Under the pieces are notes generated by a model. It worked only from the letters and a program-made list of their open reading frames with translations, did not search any database and was not told the DNA's origin. Shown here in pieces: positions 9,213 through 18,480 of a DNA stretch of 64,000 nucleotides (the first letter of the stretch is position 1; the number at the start of each line of letters is the position of its first letter). The position numbers and the translations under genes were made by a program. This DNA is from Anoplolepis gracilipes (taxonomy: Eukaryota > Arthropoda > Insecta > Hymenoptera > Formicidae), in assembly GCF_047496725.1 (NCBI RefSeq), contig NC_132970.1, forward strand, positions 10,835,001-10,899,000, in the 5' to 3' direction.

Positions 9213-11807
9213 ATGATATTAAAAAATAAAATCTATAAAGCTTTTTTAGAATTAAATCCTTGATATTAAATATTCTCACAAGAATCTCAAAAAATTTGTT
9301 TTCGAGAAAATTGCAAAAGTTTGCTTGTATTATTTATATTTTGATTGTGAATGAGAAATTGCGTCTGTCATATACTTGAGCCAAAATCCTTCTCTCTGTA
9401 GCGTTGAAATAGAGAAAAAATCGCCCGAGGAAATTATCATCCTGCATCAGCTGTTCCCACGTGACCGGTGGTACGTAGCCGCCGGTTCCTCCGCTGGCTA
9501 ACGGTACGGTCATCTTTATTCTGTTCCTGGGCATCCTGATTCTGCTAGGGGTGACATTATTCAAACGTTCCTTATTGTTGCCTGCCGGGACATTGTTGAT
9601 AGTCTGAGCGACGCTTCGGCTGGGTTTTTCGGGCATCGCGTTCGCATTATTCGCGCTTTGTAAATTCATGTAAGCGACACTGTTACTTCCACCGCAAAAG
9701 ACGTTCGTCACGCGTTCCATGACGCTAGTCTTTCCGCCACCTGAAAATTTGAGGTCGATTTTAATTCATAGTTAAAAAAATTTAAAGATTTGAGTAGATT
9801 GCACAATTGATAAGAATTAAAGAATATATAAGTAAGAATTTTAGAAATGCGTATAAGATTTGATAAAAATCTGTGAAGCTAATTTATGAGAGCGATGATT
9901 TGCAGAATTGAAGATTAAAGGAATTTGTGGAAAGATTTATGAAATTTGAAATGTTATATAGACGCATTGAAACTATACATTCAGAGCAATAATAAAATAT
10001 TTAAATAACTCTTCTCGAATTTCTCGAATTAAAAGTCGAATTAATTAAAAAGAATTTTTCGATCGAGCTCTTGAATTAATACCATGAGTATAATTATGTT
10101 ATAATTTTTTGTTACAAGAAAATCTGAAATGACTTAAGGCTCCCCTGAGTATTCTCGTTTTATTTTCTAGCTGTACGTTCTATTTGGCTCGCGGCGCACC
10201 GCTATTTCCTGTTTGCCATTTATCTTGTAAATTATTTTTATTTTTAGTAACTGCATTTGAGATATATGAGTTTTATCTCGCAACTTTTGATGATAATAAA
10301 TCAACTAATAATTCATATTTAATAAAGACTATAATAAAGAGATTATATTGCAAGATTTTATTTTCTACGCATTATTTTTTTTTTTTTTTGTGCGATAGAA
10401 ATTTGTATTCTGTATTTAATTATCCGATCGATAAAAAACAACATGACTTTGTAATTTATCAATTTAAATCAACAATCAAATCAAATGACTAATAATAATT
10501 TAGTCTTCTTTTCTTATTTCAACATATAATATATTAAATCTTATTACGCGTATTATTTGAGGCGACGATTAGAGGCGAAAGGGAGATCCTATTATTCCTT
10601 TTTTGCTCAGAACCAAATCTGTCTCTGGTCAGGCTGATCACAGTTTTGCCGACCCGGGATTGGCATCTATCCAATCACGAAGATTGCCTATTTGTGCATC
10701 TGAATGTAAACGTGGTCGACCCAAAGACGATGCGTCTTTAAACTGCCGAAAGTGACGATCACTCGTAACGCGAATCATATATTAGTACGTTTAATGTTTG
10801 AAATTTGTATCCAATGTCTGATTCTCAAATCACGACTACTTGGATGCAATTATCTTATCAATGTAATGGATTAGGCGGTCGCGATTGCTACGAAATACGA
10901 CGCTAACAGCTAAACGATTGAGTAAATATGCGCCTCTAAGGCGTCTTATGTTTAAGTCCGCTACTATTTTCGCGTGCACGAGAACGTGTACGTATCGATT
11001 CCATTGCAGTTAAAATTGCGACGACGAAAGTCACGTAGAGGTATCGCTTAATAAATTACGGAAAAAATATCGCGTGTAAAGTAACAACGCGCGAGATTTA
11101 TCCCCGCGCTCGTAACAAACACGTCATATATATCGCGTTAATAACGCTGTTGGATAAATAAAAATCATAAGAAGAAACAAAAAAAAAAAAGAGAGAAAAA
11201 GACGAGTTGTCACAAAGAAATCAATCCTTTATCGCGATTACGTAACAACACAAGGACTGAACAACCGAAGGGTTTAACGTCGTTCGATCCAGAACGCACC
11301 AAGTGAGAAAAATCGTAGGGTTGACATCAGCAACCCTTTGCCGCTTGTCTTTATTTTTCATCGCCGTCCAAGCGGAAGATAAACTTGACACCGATCCGAA
11401 GCGTGCGATTTTCCTTCTCGTCTCTGCTCCCGATAGCGCAGAAAAAAAGTCGAAGTTGACGCGAATTTAACACGGAATCTACATGACGCGTCGCGTTACG
11501 CACGCTACTACGAGCAGGGGGTGGTGGGTGGTGGTGGTGGTGAAGGTGGTGAAGGTGGTGGTGAAGGTGGTGAAGGTGGTGGTGGCGGTGGTGGTGGTGG
11601 TAACGTATAACAGGGGAGCTATAGAAAAGAAGCAGGTGGACAAAGGGGACAGTAACAAAATACAAGGATGAAAAATAACGACGAGGATGTGAGAATATTT
11701 CACCACCGACCATGAAGCTTCGACGTCCGCAATCCCAGGCCGTTAATTCGCTTGGTCAGTTCGGCGCTGGCACGCTCGACGACACCCTGCGCTGATATCG
11801 AAGACAT
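5692..11807 (-). CDS. FBXL16: F-box/LRR-repeat protein 16
   Basis: Exons on the minus strand: 11807-11711 (probable first coding exon), 9740-9376, 8939-8646, 8183-7892, 7055-6860, 6336-6188 and 5840-5692. They join in frame to 1542 nt, or 513 residues; starting at the internal Met of 9720 would give 474. The vertebrate protein is about 479. A low-complexity N-terminus is followed by an F-box at about 126-172 (WEQLMQDDNFLGRFF..., then WRDILYARPRLWTGL). About ten leucine-rich repeats follow to the C-terminus, with SLSLRCCAVTDRGLEALLDHL, LSLSDCINVADEAVG, QAYHVTDAALGYF and LDLSWCSRITDAALEYIACDL. The end LPRCLIIE is typical of the family. F-box proteins link substrates to SCF ubiquitin ligases. 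FBXL16 is neuron-enriched in mammals and has been reported to act atypically through PP2A or substrate stabilisation; which applies here is unknown. All introns are GT..AG. The last intron carries a foldback element (5911-6076). Confidence 0.95.
5911..6076. mobile_element. 166-bp foldback element in last intron of FBXL16
   Basis: It starts TATATACAGGGTGTTTC and ends GAAAACATCCTGTATATA, so the termini are inverted. The inner parts are also complementary (TAGAATATCTTTGTTTCTTT against AAAGAAACAGAGATATTCTA). Nearly the whole element folds into one stem. The CAGGGTGT-type termini are common in insect DNA transposons. It carries no open frame. Confidence 0.7.
9156..9212. repeat. (GA)n microsatellite
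   Basis: About 57 bp of nearly pure GA in the intron between the first two well-supported FBXL16 exons. Confidence 0.9.
10638..10778 (-). other. 46-codon ORF with GRPR-type helix-turn-helix look
   Basis: ATG at 10778 and stop at 10638. The central part reads GRPRLHSDAQIGNLRDWIDA, which resembles the DNA-binding segment of some transposases (GRPxxL..EQ...L..W). It ends at a stop right after. No flanking inverted repeats were seen. It could be a transposase relic or chance in a GC-rich stretch. Confidence 0.2.
11521..11602. repeat. GGT/GAA minisatellite
   Basis: About 82 bp of GGT triplets interrupted in a regular way by GAA (GGTGGTGAA units), strongly G-rich on the + strand. It lies just downstream of the probable FBXL16 first coding exon, inside its intron. 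Read on the minus strand it would encode His-rich peptide, but I do not consider it coding. Confidence 0.85.
11711..11807 (-). CDS. FBXL16: probable first coding exon of FBXL16
   Basis: ATG at 11807-11805 with A at -3 opens MSSISAQGVVERASAELTKR and continues for 32 codons plus one base, ending ...SKLH-G. Joined at phase 1 to 9740 it reads straight into GGKTSVMERV, so the frame of the next exon, which is open up to its acceptor (TTTTCAG), is used throughout. Codon use is GC-rich and protein-like. The donor is GTCGGT, a weak match to consensus, and this is the main doubt. If this exon is wrong, translation starts at 9720. Confidence 0.65.
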
Positions 11808-12560
11808 GATACCTCGATCGGGTACTCGTCAGCCCTCGTCCTGTCCCGCACTTGTTCCTTGATGCCCGTGATTCGTAGTCAAGAGTAGCGCAGCTCGTTT
11901 TGCGAATGACAAAGTCGCATCATATTTGACAGCTTGATGGTGATAGTCGGATGTAGACGGAGAACGAGCTGTCTTTGCGAATAACGCCGCGCGCCGGCGG
12001 CGGCGACACTTCCTGTTTGCACGACGCGCTCTCAAGGGGATGATGGTGATCACACGACGAGATGATTAGAGCGCGCGTTTACTCCTCTTCCTTTTTGTCG
12101 CGTCGTTGCACGTAATAATTTTCTTTCTCACCGGATTTTAGGAAAAAAAAAAAATAAACAATAATGCGTCACCCTCGGAATCAATAATCACGATTGGCGC
12201 GGTATAATTCTAACATTCGTGGAATATATACGATACACTATTAGCGTCGTCAAACTCGACGAAAAGGCAATCTCGTTAAGTCAATCCCGTCTGATTTTAG
12301 CGTATTTTTAGCAACGACGGCGGGCCACTTTGTATTGACAATATTCGCGTCGTCGTGCGTTTCTGTTTATTACAACGGGCATGGCAGCAAAGCGAAATAC
12401 AAACGCGTTGCAGGCAACACATGGGGGTGGTTTGCGTGAGACTGAATCGATATTCGCGCTACTGATCTTGTCCGGCTGCCTTTTCCCCACCTCTACCAGA
12501 GACCTACTAGGCGCGTGTCAGCCGCTTGTGCCTGCCGACTGATAAACCGCCCGACAGAGT
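11808..12560 (-). promoter_or_regulatory. GC-rich promoter and 5' leader region of FBXL16
   Basis: CpG-rich sequence directly upstream of the first FBXL16 ATG, ending sharply near 12560 where AT-rich sequence and a foldback element begin. Position and composition suggest promoter plus untranslated first exon. No TATA box or start site can be assigned with confidence. Confidence 0.45.
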
Positions 12561-12618
12561 CGCGCGCCTGGTCGCATACAATTTGTGTTTTACCCTTCGA
12601 GTCACTTGACGTTTTTCC

Positions 12619-13090
12619 ATACTTGGTGTTCCAAAAATTACAATTAGGCATTGGATTAAACAGTTAAATTATTAAAAAATATTATATTTTTAAAAGAAAA
12701 AGATACTAATATTATCAATAATATCAACATAAAAGATGATGAATAAAATAGATTGATTTCTGCCTAAGAAGTGTAATGTAAGTTATATATATTTTCTTAT
12801 AGCTTTTAAACTGTTCAATACAATAAAAAATAGTTATTTTGACCCCTTTAAAAAGTTCCTTTCCAAAATAACTATTTTTGACCTCTTTAAAACGAATTTT
12901 GATCTAACCGTTCTCCCATGGACTTGGACAAATAAAATTGGTATCATATTTAGTTCAAAAACTATAAGAAAACAGGTGTAACTTACTTTACACTTCTTAG
13001 GTAGAAATCAATCTATTTTACTCGTCGTCCTTTCAAATTGGAATATCAGTCTGAGACTCTATTGGTTCAGATTTTCGGGACACCTTGTAT
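12619..13090. mobile_element. 472-bp foldback DNA element
   Basis: Left end ATACTTGGTGTTCCAAAAA and right end TTTTCGGGACACCTTGTAT are inverted repeats. Inside, about 60 bp at 12746-12807 (AGATTGATTTCTGCCTAAGA) is the inverse of 12961-13020 (TCTTAGGTAGAAATCAATCT). A shorter inner pair lies near 12824-12890. No open frame. It lies between the 3' end of ARPC1 and the FBXL16 promoter. Confidence 0.75.
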
Positions 13091-13331
13091 TTATCGATGA
13101 CGTCCGAATGACGTCAGTAGCTGATGTGTTACCTTTTGTAAGAATACATTATTGAATACATATTTCACCTATATATTGTACAAAGGATTGTTCTTTCCAA
13201 GGAGATAGGTCGACGTGGACAATTTAATGAGGTGATTAATGAGAAATTGTATAGTATTCATTTTAACATTTATACATCGTTGTATTGGATGTAATATCTC
13301 TGATCTTTGTAATGTAAAAAAAGTTTCATGT

Positions 13332-14864
13332 TTACGCTATCTTGAGACCAGCAATGGAATTCTCTAAAAGCTTAATAAAGAAAAAAAAAAGATTACAATA
13401 TATCATAATTGTTAATATTGAAATAATGCATATGACACAATTATTATATTATATAAAAAAAATTACCTTTAAGTCCCAAACTACAAGTTGTCCATCTAAA
13501 CTGCTTGTGCTAAATTCGTGATCAGACACCCGGCGAACGCAGTTGATTGTATTTTGGTGCATGCTATCCAAAGCGTTATCATTAGTCTCGTTTCTAGCTT
13601 GTCGATCTAACGATTGGAACTTTCGCATAGCAGACAATCCGGCAATCTCTTTCTTCTGTGTATTATCCAACTTTGACGCAAAGTATATTTGTCCGTTGTC
13701 ATCTACGGAGTACAACATCGGCATACAGCTATGCCCCTATGTGAGTGAAAGTTCTTAGTTAGTACAGTAAACATTTAATGCACAATTTAAAGCGTTACAT
13801 TATTTACCGCGGCAACAATGTTATTAGATCCTATCCAAATGCAACTTAAAAACGGTAAATGCTCTGTATACAGCCTCACAACTGCGTTTCCTTTAGTAGC
13901 ATCGGCAACACATATAGACGAGTTGTGTGCCACCCAACAGATTTTATTGCCACATGGGCTGAACGCTACTGAATGTATCCAGCCACCTAAATATATAAAA
14001 GCAAATTATAAATTGTATAAAATTTCATTCTTTTAAATAATTAATAAAATTTTATATTTGTACTTTTTATTAATAAAGAATAAAAAAATGTTTTACCTCC
14101 ATTGGGTGTATTGGAAAACTCAGCCAATAAAGTTCCTAACGTATTACTTTGTCCCCAAGGAGTAATACCAGGGGCATCCTCCATATCACTGATAAATGCA
14201 CTGAATACACGAACTTTATAGTCCGTAGATCCAGCTACCAGAACCTTGTTATCCGGATGCCAGTCGACGGTAGTTACCGTAGACCTTAATGGACGCTTTA
14301 TATGTTTACATAACCACCAGTTATTCACTGATACAAAGTAACAAACAGCTATAACTCGTCCTCCAGAACCAACAGCAAATTTATTTTCTGCAATTGTATA
14401 GAAATATAAGTATAAATTCAAGTATAAACTTTGCCAATATGTAACGTACCTAGAGGAGACCATTTTACGCAAGTAGCAGCTCGATTTATTCGTAGGAGAA
14501 CCCATGCAGGATCCCACTTGCCATCCTCTTTTTGAGTCCACACGTAAGCGTTTTTGTCCGCAGAACAGGTGACTATGCGATTGGTCTTTGGCGCCCAGTC
14601 AATTCCCATGACAGCCATGTGATGTTCCTCCAAGGTCTCCAGCAGCTTCCATCCGGATGAAGTACGTTTGTGCACCTGTATCTCATTGTTATTTGGGCAT
14701 ATGGCAACTTCTGCGAAAACGAAAAAATTGATTATGACGTGCCAAGTAATTAGATACTTAATATTCAATAATATCGGATACATGAAAACCTCCGTACCTG
14801 TCCTATCTCTATTCCACGCATGACAACTGATGGCATCGACACCGAAGTTATAAATCTCCGTCAT
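13332..14864 (-). CDS. ARPC1: actin-related protein 2/3 complex subunit 1 (WD40), six exons
   Basis: Minus-strand exons 14864-14798, 14710-14450, 14387-14097, 13986-13808, 13736-13467 and 13370-13332 join to 1107 nt, or 368 residues; vertebrate ARPC1A/B are 370-372. The start MTEIYNFGVDAISCHAWNRD is the family N-terminus. WD-repeat signatures follow in order: GIDWAPKTNRIVTCSADKNAYVW, RINRAATCVKWSP, ENKFAVGSGGRVIAVCYF, DWHPDNKVLVAGSTDYKVRVF, HSVAFSPCGNKICWVAH, GHSCMPMLYS and SLDGQLVVWDLK. The protein is the beta-propeller subunit of the Arp2/3 complex, which nucleates branched actin in the cytoplasm. It contacts ARPC4/5 and activators. The last exon is only 39 nt and supplies the conserved tail LLENSIAGLKIA. 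The region upstream of 14865 is CpG-rich. A minus-strand ATTAAA (13228-13223) may be its poly(A) signal. Confidence 0.96.
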
Positions 14865-15300
14865 TTCGTGCTTGCTACTTGCGAAAAGGACGCCTCGGGA
14901 CGCCTATTACTTGAACAACGAGAACGTCGAAGAATAGCGACGATGAATCAGCCGACCACAACTGACACTTGAGACGAACGGTCGACGGGCGCGGTCGCTG
15001 ATTAAACTTTATCAGACGAGAATTCCGGCGTCCGGGCAATCGTATATCCTGGACAGCACTCACGGAAATTCGCGGACTCTGGTCAGTCTACACGAATTTC
15101 CCTGGTCTCTCCTGACGGTCGCAAAACACGCCCCTCAACTCACCGAAGTTGACAGTTCATCCGTAGATATCTGGTTATATCTATCTTCGCTTCGAGGTTA
15201 TGTTCTCCCGGATGTACGTATTTGTGATATTGTACTCTACACGCGCCTCTCGCTATCCTCGATTTTACACTTTGACAGCAACGACCTCTGTCGAACTTGA
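14865..15300 (-). promoter_or_regulatory. CpG-rich promoter/5' leader of ARPC1
   Basis: GC-rich sequence immediately upstream of the ARPC1 start codon, fading near 15300. An open frame here (15063-14875) has no family similarity and is best read as leader. The transcription start cannot be fixed. Confidence 0.5.
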
Positions 15301-16462
15301 GCTAAAAGAAAGCTAGGGAATTAGGTTCATGAGATTTACCATCTTTGCTGAAATATTTTCTTCAGTCGAGTTTCCTCTCTAGATTATAGTTTTAGACTTT
15401 GAATAGAAAGAGAATCGATTTTATCAGGTTGGTAAGCCTGTGTCTCGGCTCTCGGCAGTAACGATATATTTATATACAAAATATATATATAAGTGAAGAG
15501 GAAGAGAAAGATTTCATAGTCAAGATAAAAAAGGATATTGTATACGTTGCTGATCGAGATGCGCTATTATTTGGAATTGAAAGACTAACTTTCTATTTTA
15601 CATTCGACTACTTTTCAACAAAAAGGTAAGAGAGTATTATATGAAATACAAATTTTAAACTCGTCTCAGAGAAACTCGGGGGAGAATAAGGTTCAATTCA
15701 TCAATCTCACGGTAATCGATTTTAGATAATGGTTTATTATTTTTATGGCTCTTTGAGCTTTTATACTGTATAAGATACACGCAAAATGATCAACGCAATG
15801 AACAACAATAAATAATAAGATAACAATAATAAATAAAATGCAAAATGGGAAAGATAAACTAAATTCGATTACGGCGTTGTAAAGAAAATTGAAACGATGC
15901 GCCGTTTTCGCGTGTCCACTATATAAATTTATCGCGAAATATTATTTGCTATTTCGATGATTGAAATTTGTCGACTGTTACTCTTGTTTCGAAAATTGTG
16001 ATTGTGGCCGATATAAAAAGTAGCCGGCCGCAGCTGTGCGCGATTGCAACAGATTTATTTCTACGGCGCAAATCGCCACTGCTGTCGTACAGCACAAAGC
16101 CAAAATGCGGCCCCGTTTAATCTACCGGCCATTCCGTCCGTCGTACCTTGCGTTTGATATAGCTAAGGTCGCGTGATGAAATATTTTCCATCGCGGATTA
16201 GAGCTGTAACTGTAAAATATCGATGGTATTGCGCGCGCGCGCGTTCAATGTGTTTCCGAAATTGCGATTTCTTGAATTCGCGCTATGCACAATATAATAC
16301 TCATGCGTAATTTTGGCATTTTACTTTATTTGAAGTATACATTCAAATAATTTTTATATACAGATTTATTAGTTTATTATTTAATGCAAAAAATGTGTTT
16401 ATCAACTCAAATGTGTGTGGTTAAAAAAATATACTGGAAATATACGGAATAATATACGGAAA

Positions 16463-16556
16463 TATGTAATTATTTAATTATATAATTATATAATTAAATA
16501 TGTAATTATTTAATTATATAATTATATAATTAAATATATAATTATTTAATTATATA
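16463..16556. repeat. 36-bp tandem repeat, about 2.6 copies
   Basis: Unit TATGTAATTATTTAATTATA... of 36 bp occurs at 16463-16498 and identically at 16499-16534, then a partial third copy. Related AATTATATAATT words recur near 17440-17485. Confidence 0.85.
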
Positions 16557-16560
16557 TAAA

Positions 16561-16668
16561 CAATTACAAGTTTTTCCGTATATTTAACATTTAAGTTAAT
16601 GTATAAATCTTTTACATCAAATATAATAAACATATATATAAAGATTTTTCTAAATCTCTTATCCTCTA

Positions 16669-16711
<43 letters not shown>

Positions 16712-17416
16712 CTGTAATTTATGTAATTAAATTCGTGTATTTTACAGTTCAATTGTTTTTGTAATTTAGTTAAAACCTCTTAATAAAAGATATATTGAGC
16801 ATTATATTATTACATAGAATAAGATATTTATGGTTAGTTTCAGCATAAATATTACATACAGTTAAAATTAACTTAAAATTTAATATAATCTTTTTCTTTT
16901 CGGAGATTAAAGTAGAGGAAAAAAGGAGGTGTTATTTAAACTTTAGTTAATTTTAGCTAATTGCTTTATGGAAACATCCTTTAACAAATTTATTTAATCG
17001 CTTAAACTTTGTTTCTCATGTTAATAACCTAAATTTATGGAGTAATACGTATAATCTTACGCTCTTGTGATTATCCAGCACCAGAGTATTTTGTGAGTGC
17101 TCTCCGACAATATATCTCGTGTTCTCAAACGAGAACATTCGCATTCCACTTTTTCGTCTCCGATGTATTTAAATCTCCACTTGCATTTCCTTGAAACAAT
17201 TTAGTAGCTATAACTGGCTATAATGTTTGCAATTATAGTGAAAAGCTAAGAATAATTATTGCTATAATAGAGCAAACAAATGGTTATAAAATAATTCCAA
17301 GATATGCATATCCTTACATATGATAATTTTTATCTATAGGCGTCTGTTATATTTAATGTAAAAGATTTTTATACATATATTAACTTAAATGTTGAATATA
17401 CGAAAAACTTTTAATT
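16561..17416. repeat. inverted repeat pair flanking AT-rich DNA
   Basis: Sequence 16561-16631 (TTTTTCCGTATATTTAACAT...) recurs inverted at about 17345-17416 (...ATGTTGAATATACGAAAAAC). A weaker third copy is near 17640. It may be a degraded foldback element about 0.85 kb long. No coding content. Confidence 0.5.
16671..16708. repeat. (AT)n microsatellite
   Basis: Thirty-eight bases of pure AT dinucleotide. Confidence 0.9.
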
Positions 17417-18480
17417 ATTTATATAATTAAATATAGATTTTACTGTATAATTATATAATTAAATTTAATTATATAATTAAATAATCAAATCTTTCCGCAT
17501 TTTTTTAACACTTGATTTTTGATAAAATTATTTTATCAAAAGTAATAAACATTTAAGTAAAAACTATTTGAACAGATATCTTTTATCAATTGTATATATA
17601 TTCTATATAATCTTTAATTATATTATTATTAAATATTTCTATATATTTAACATTTAAATTGATAACATTTGTTTACACTAATTGTAAATAATAAACCTAT
17701 ATGAAAATTATATTTTTAAACATATCTATTTAGTATAAACGAATTTTAGCATCTAAAGTATAAAATGCATGGAAAAATTAATTATATAATTAAAAAAGTT
17801 AATTAAATTTGTGCTTATAAAGCAAAATAATTTTATGGTTATTGAATGAACTTGTCGCATAATGATGTAATAAAAGTTCCTGTTTTTATCATTTTCTATA
17901 ACGACTCTAACTTTTTATATTCTTGAAAAAGTTATTTATTAAAATGATATGTATACAGCAATATATATTTTGCTTTACTATGCAAAGCGGCTTTCTACCA
18001 AGCTAGCTCTCTCTCTCTCTCTCTCTCAAATTAACTTTTAATGAAATTAACGAAATTCTATTAGGTAGATAAAAGCCCTCTTGTGCCTGTAGTACACATC
18101 AAAAGAGACTTTTTAATATCCAGTACAATATGATATAATAGAGTTATTATCTCGTTTTAGTGGCTAGGTAAACACGGAATTAATATATTAAAAAATGTAT
18201 TCCCTCAAAAATGTAGTAAATACTAAAATTTGTATGTAAAATCTCAAGCATTGCGTTTTTGACAATTATTAAAATTAATTAAAATTAAAACATAGGAATA
18301 GTGTTTATTAATTAAAATTAAAATATGAGGAATAGTATTTATTTATTGATAAAATACATATTTATGTATAAAATACAAATTTTACTTATATACTTAGAAT
18401 GTATATATAATACACTTTTTATAGTTTCAATTTTTAGACGCGTTTCCTGAAAAAGAATAATTTTTATTTTTATCCTAAGG

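Larger units (their letters stand above)
9741..11710 (-). other. first FBXL16 intron, partly GC-rich
   Basis: About 2 kb between the probable first coding exon and the exon at 9740. The half up to about 10560 is AT-rich. The rest is CpG-rich and holds a 46-codon minus-strand frame (10778-10638) and the GGT array at 11521. No exon with family similarity is visible inside. Confidence 0.5.
15301..18480. other. AT-rich gene-free stretch
   Basis: No coding segment recognised. A moderately GC-rich patch at about 15890-16260 has several CG-rich words and a short CG alternation near 16232. The rest is AT-rich and contains the 36-bp tandem repeat and inverted arms listed separately, and a (CT)n run near 18008-18028. 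Confidence 0.5.

Noticed and set aside
11351..11713. 120-codon His-rich frame on the minus strand
   Set aside because: The His run is the GGT array read backwards, and the frame lies in the FBXL16 intron without similarity.
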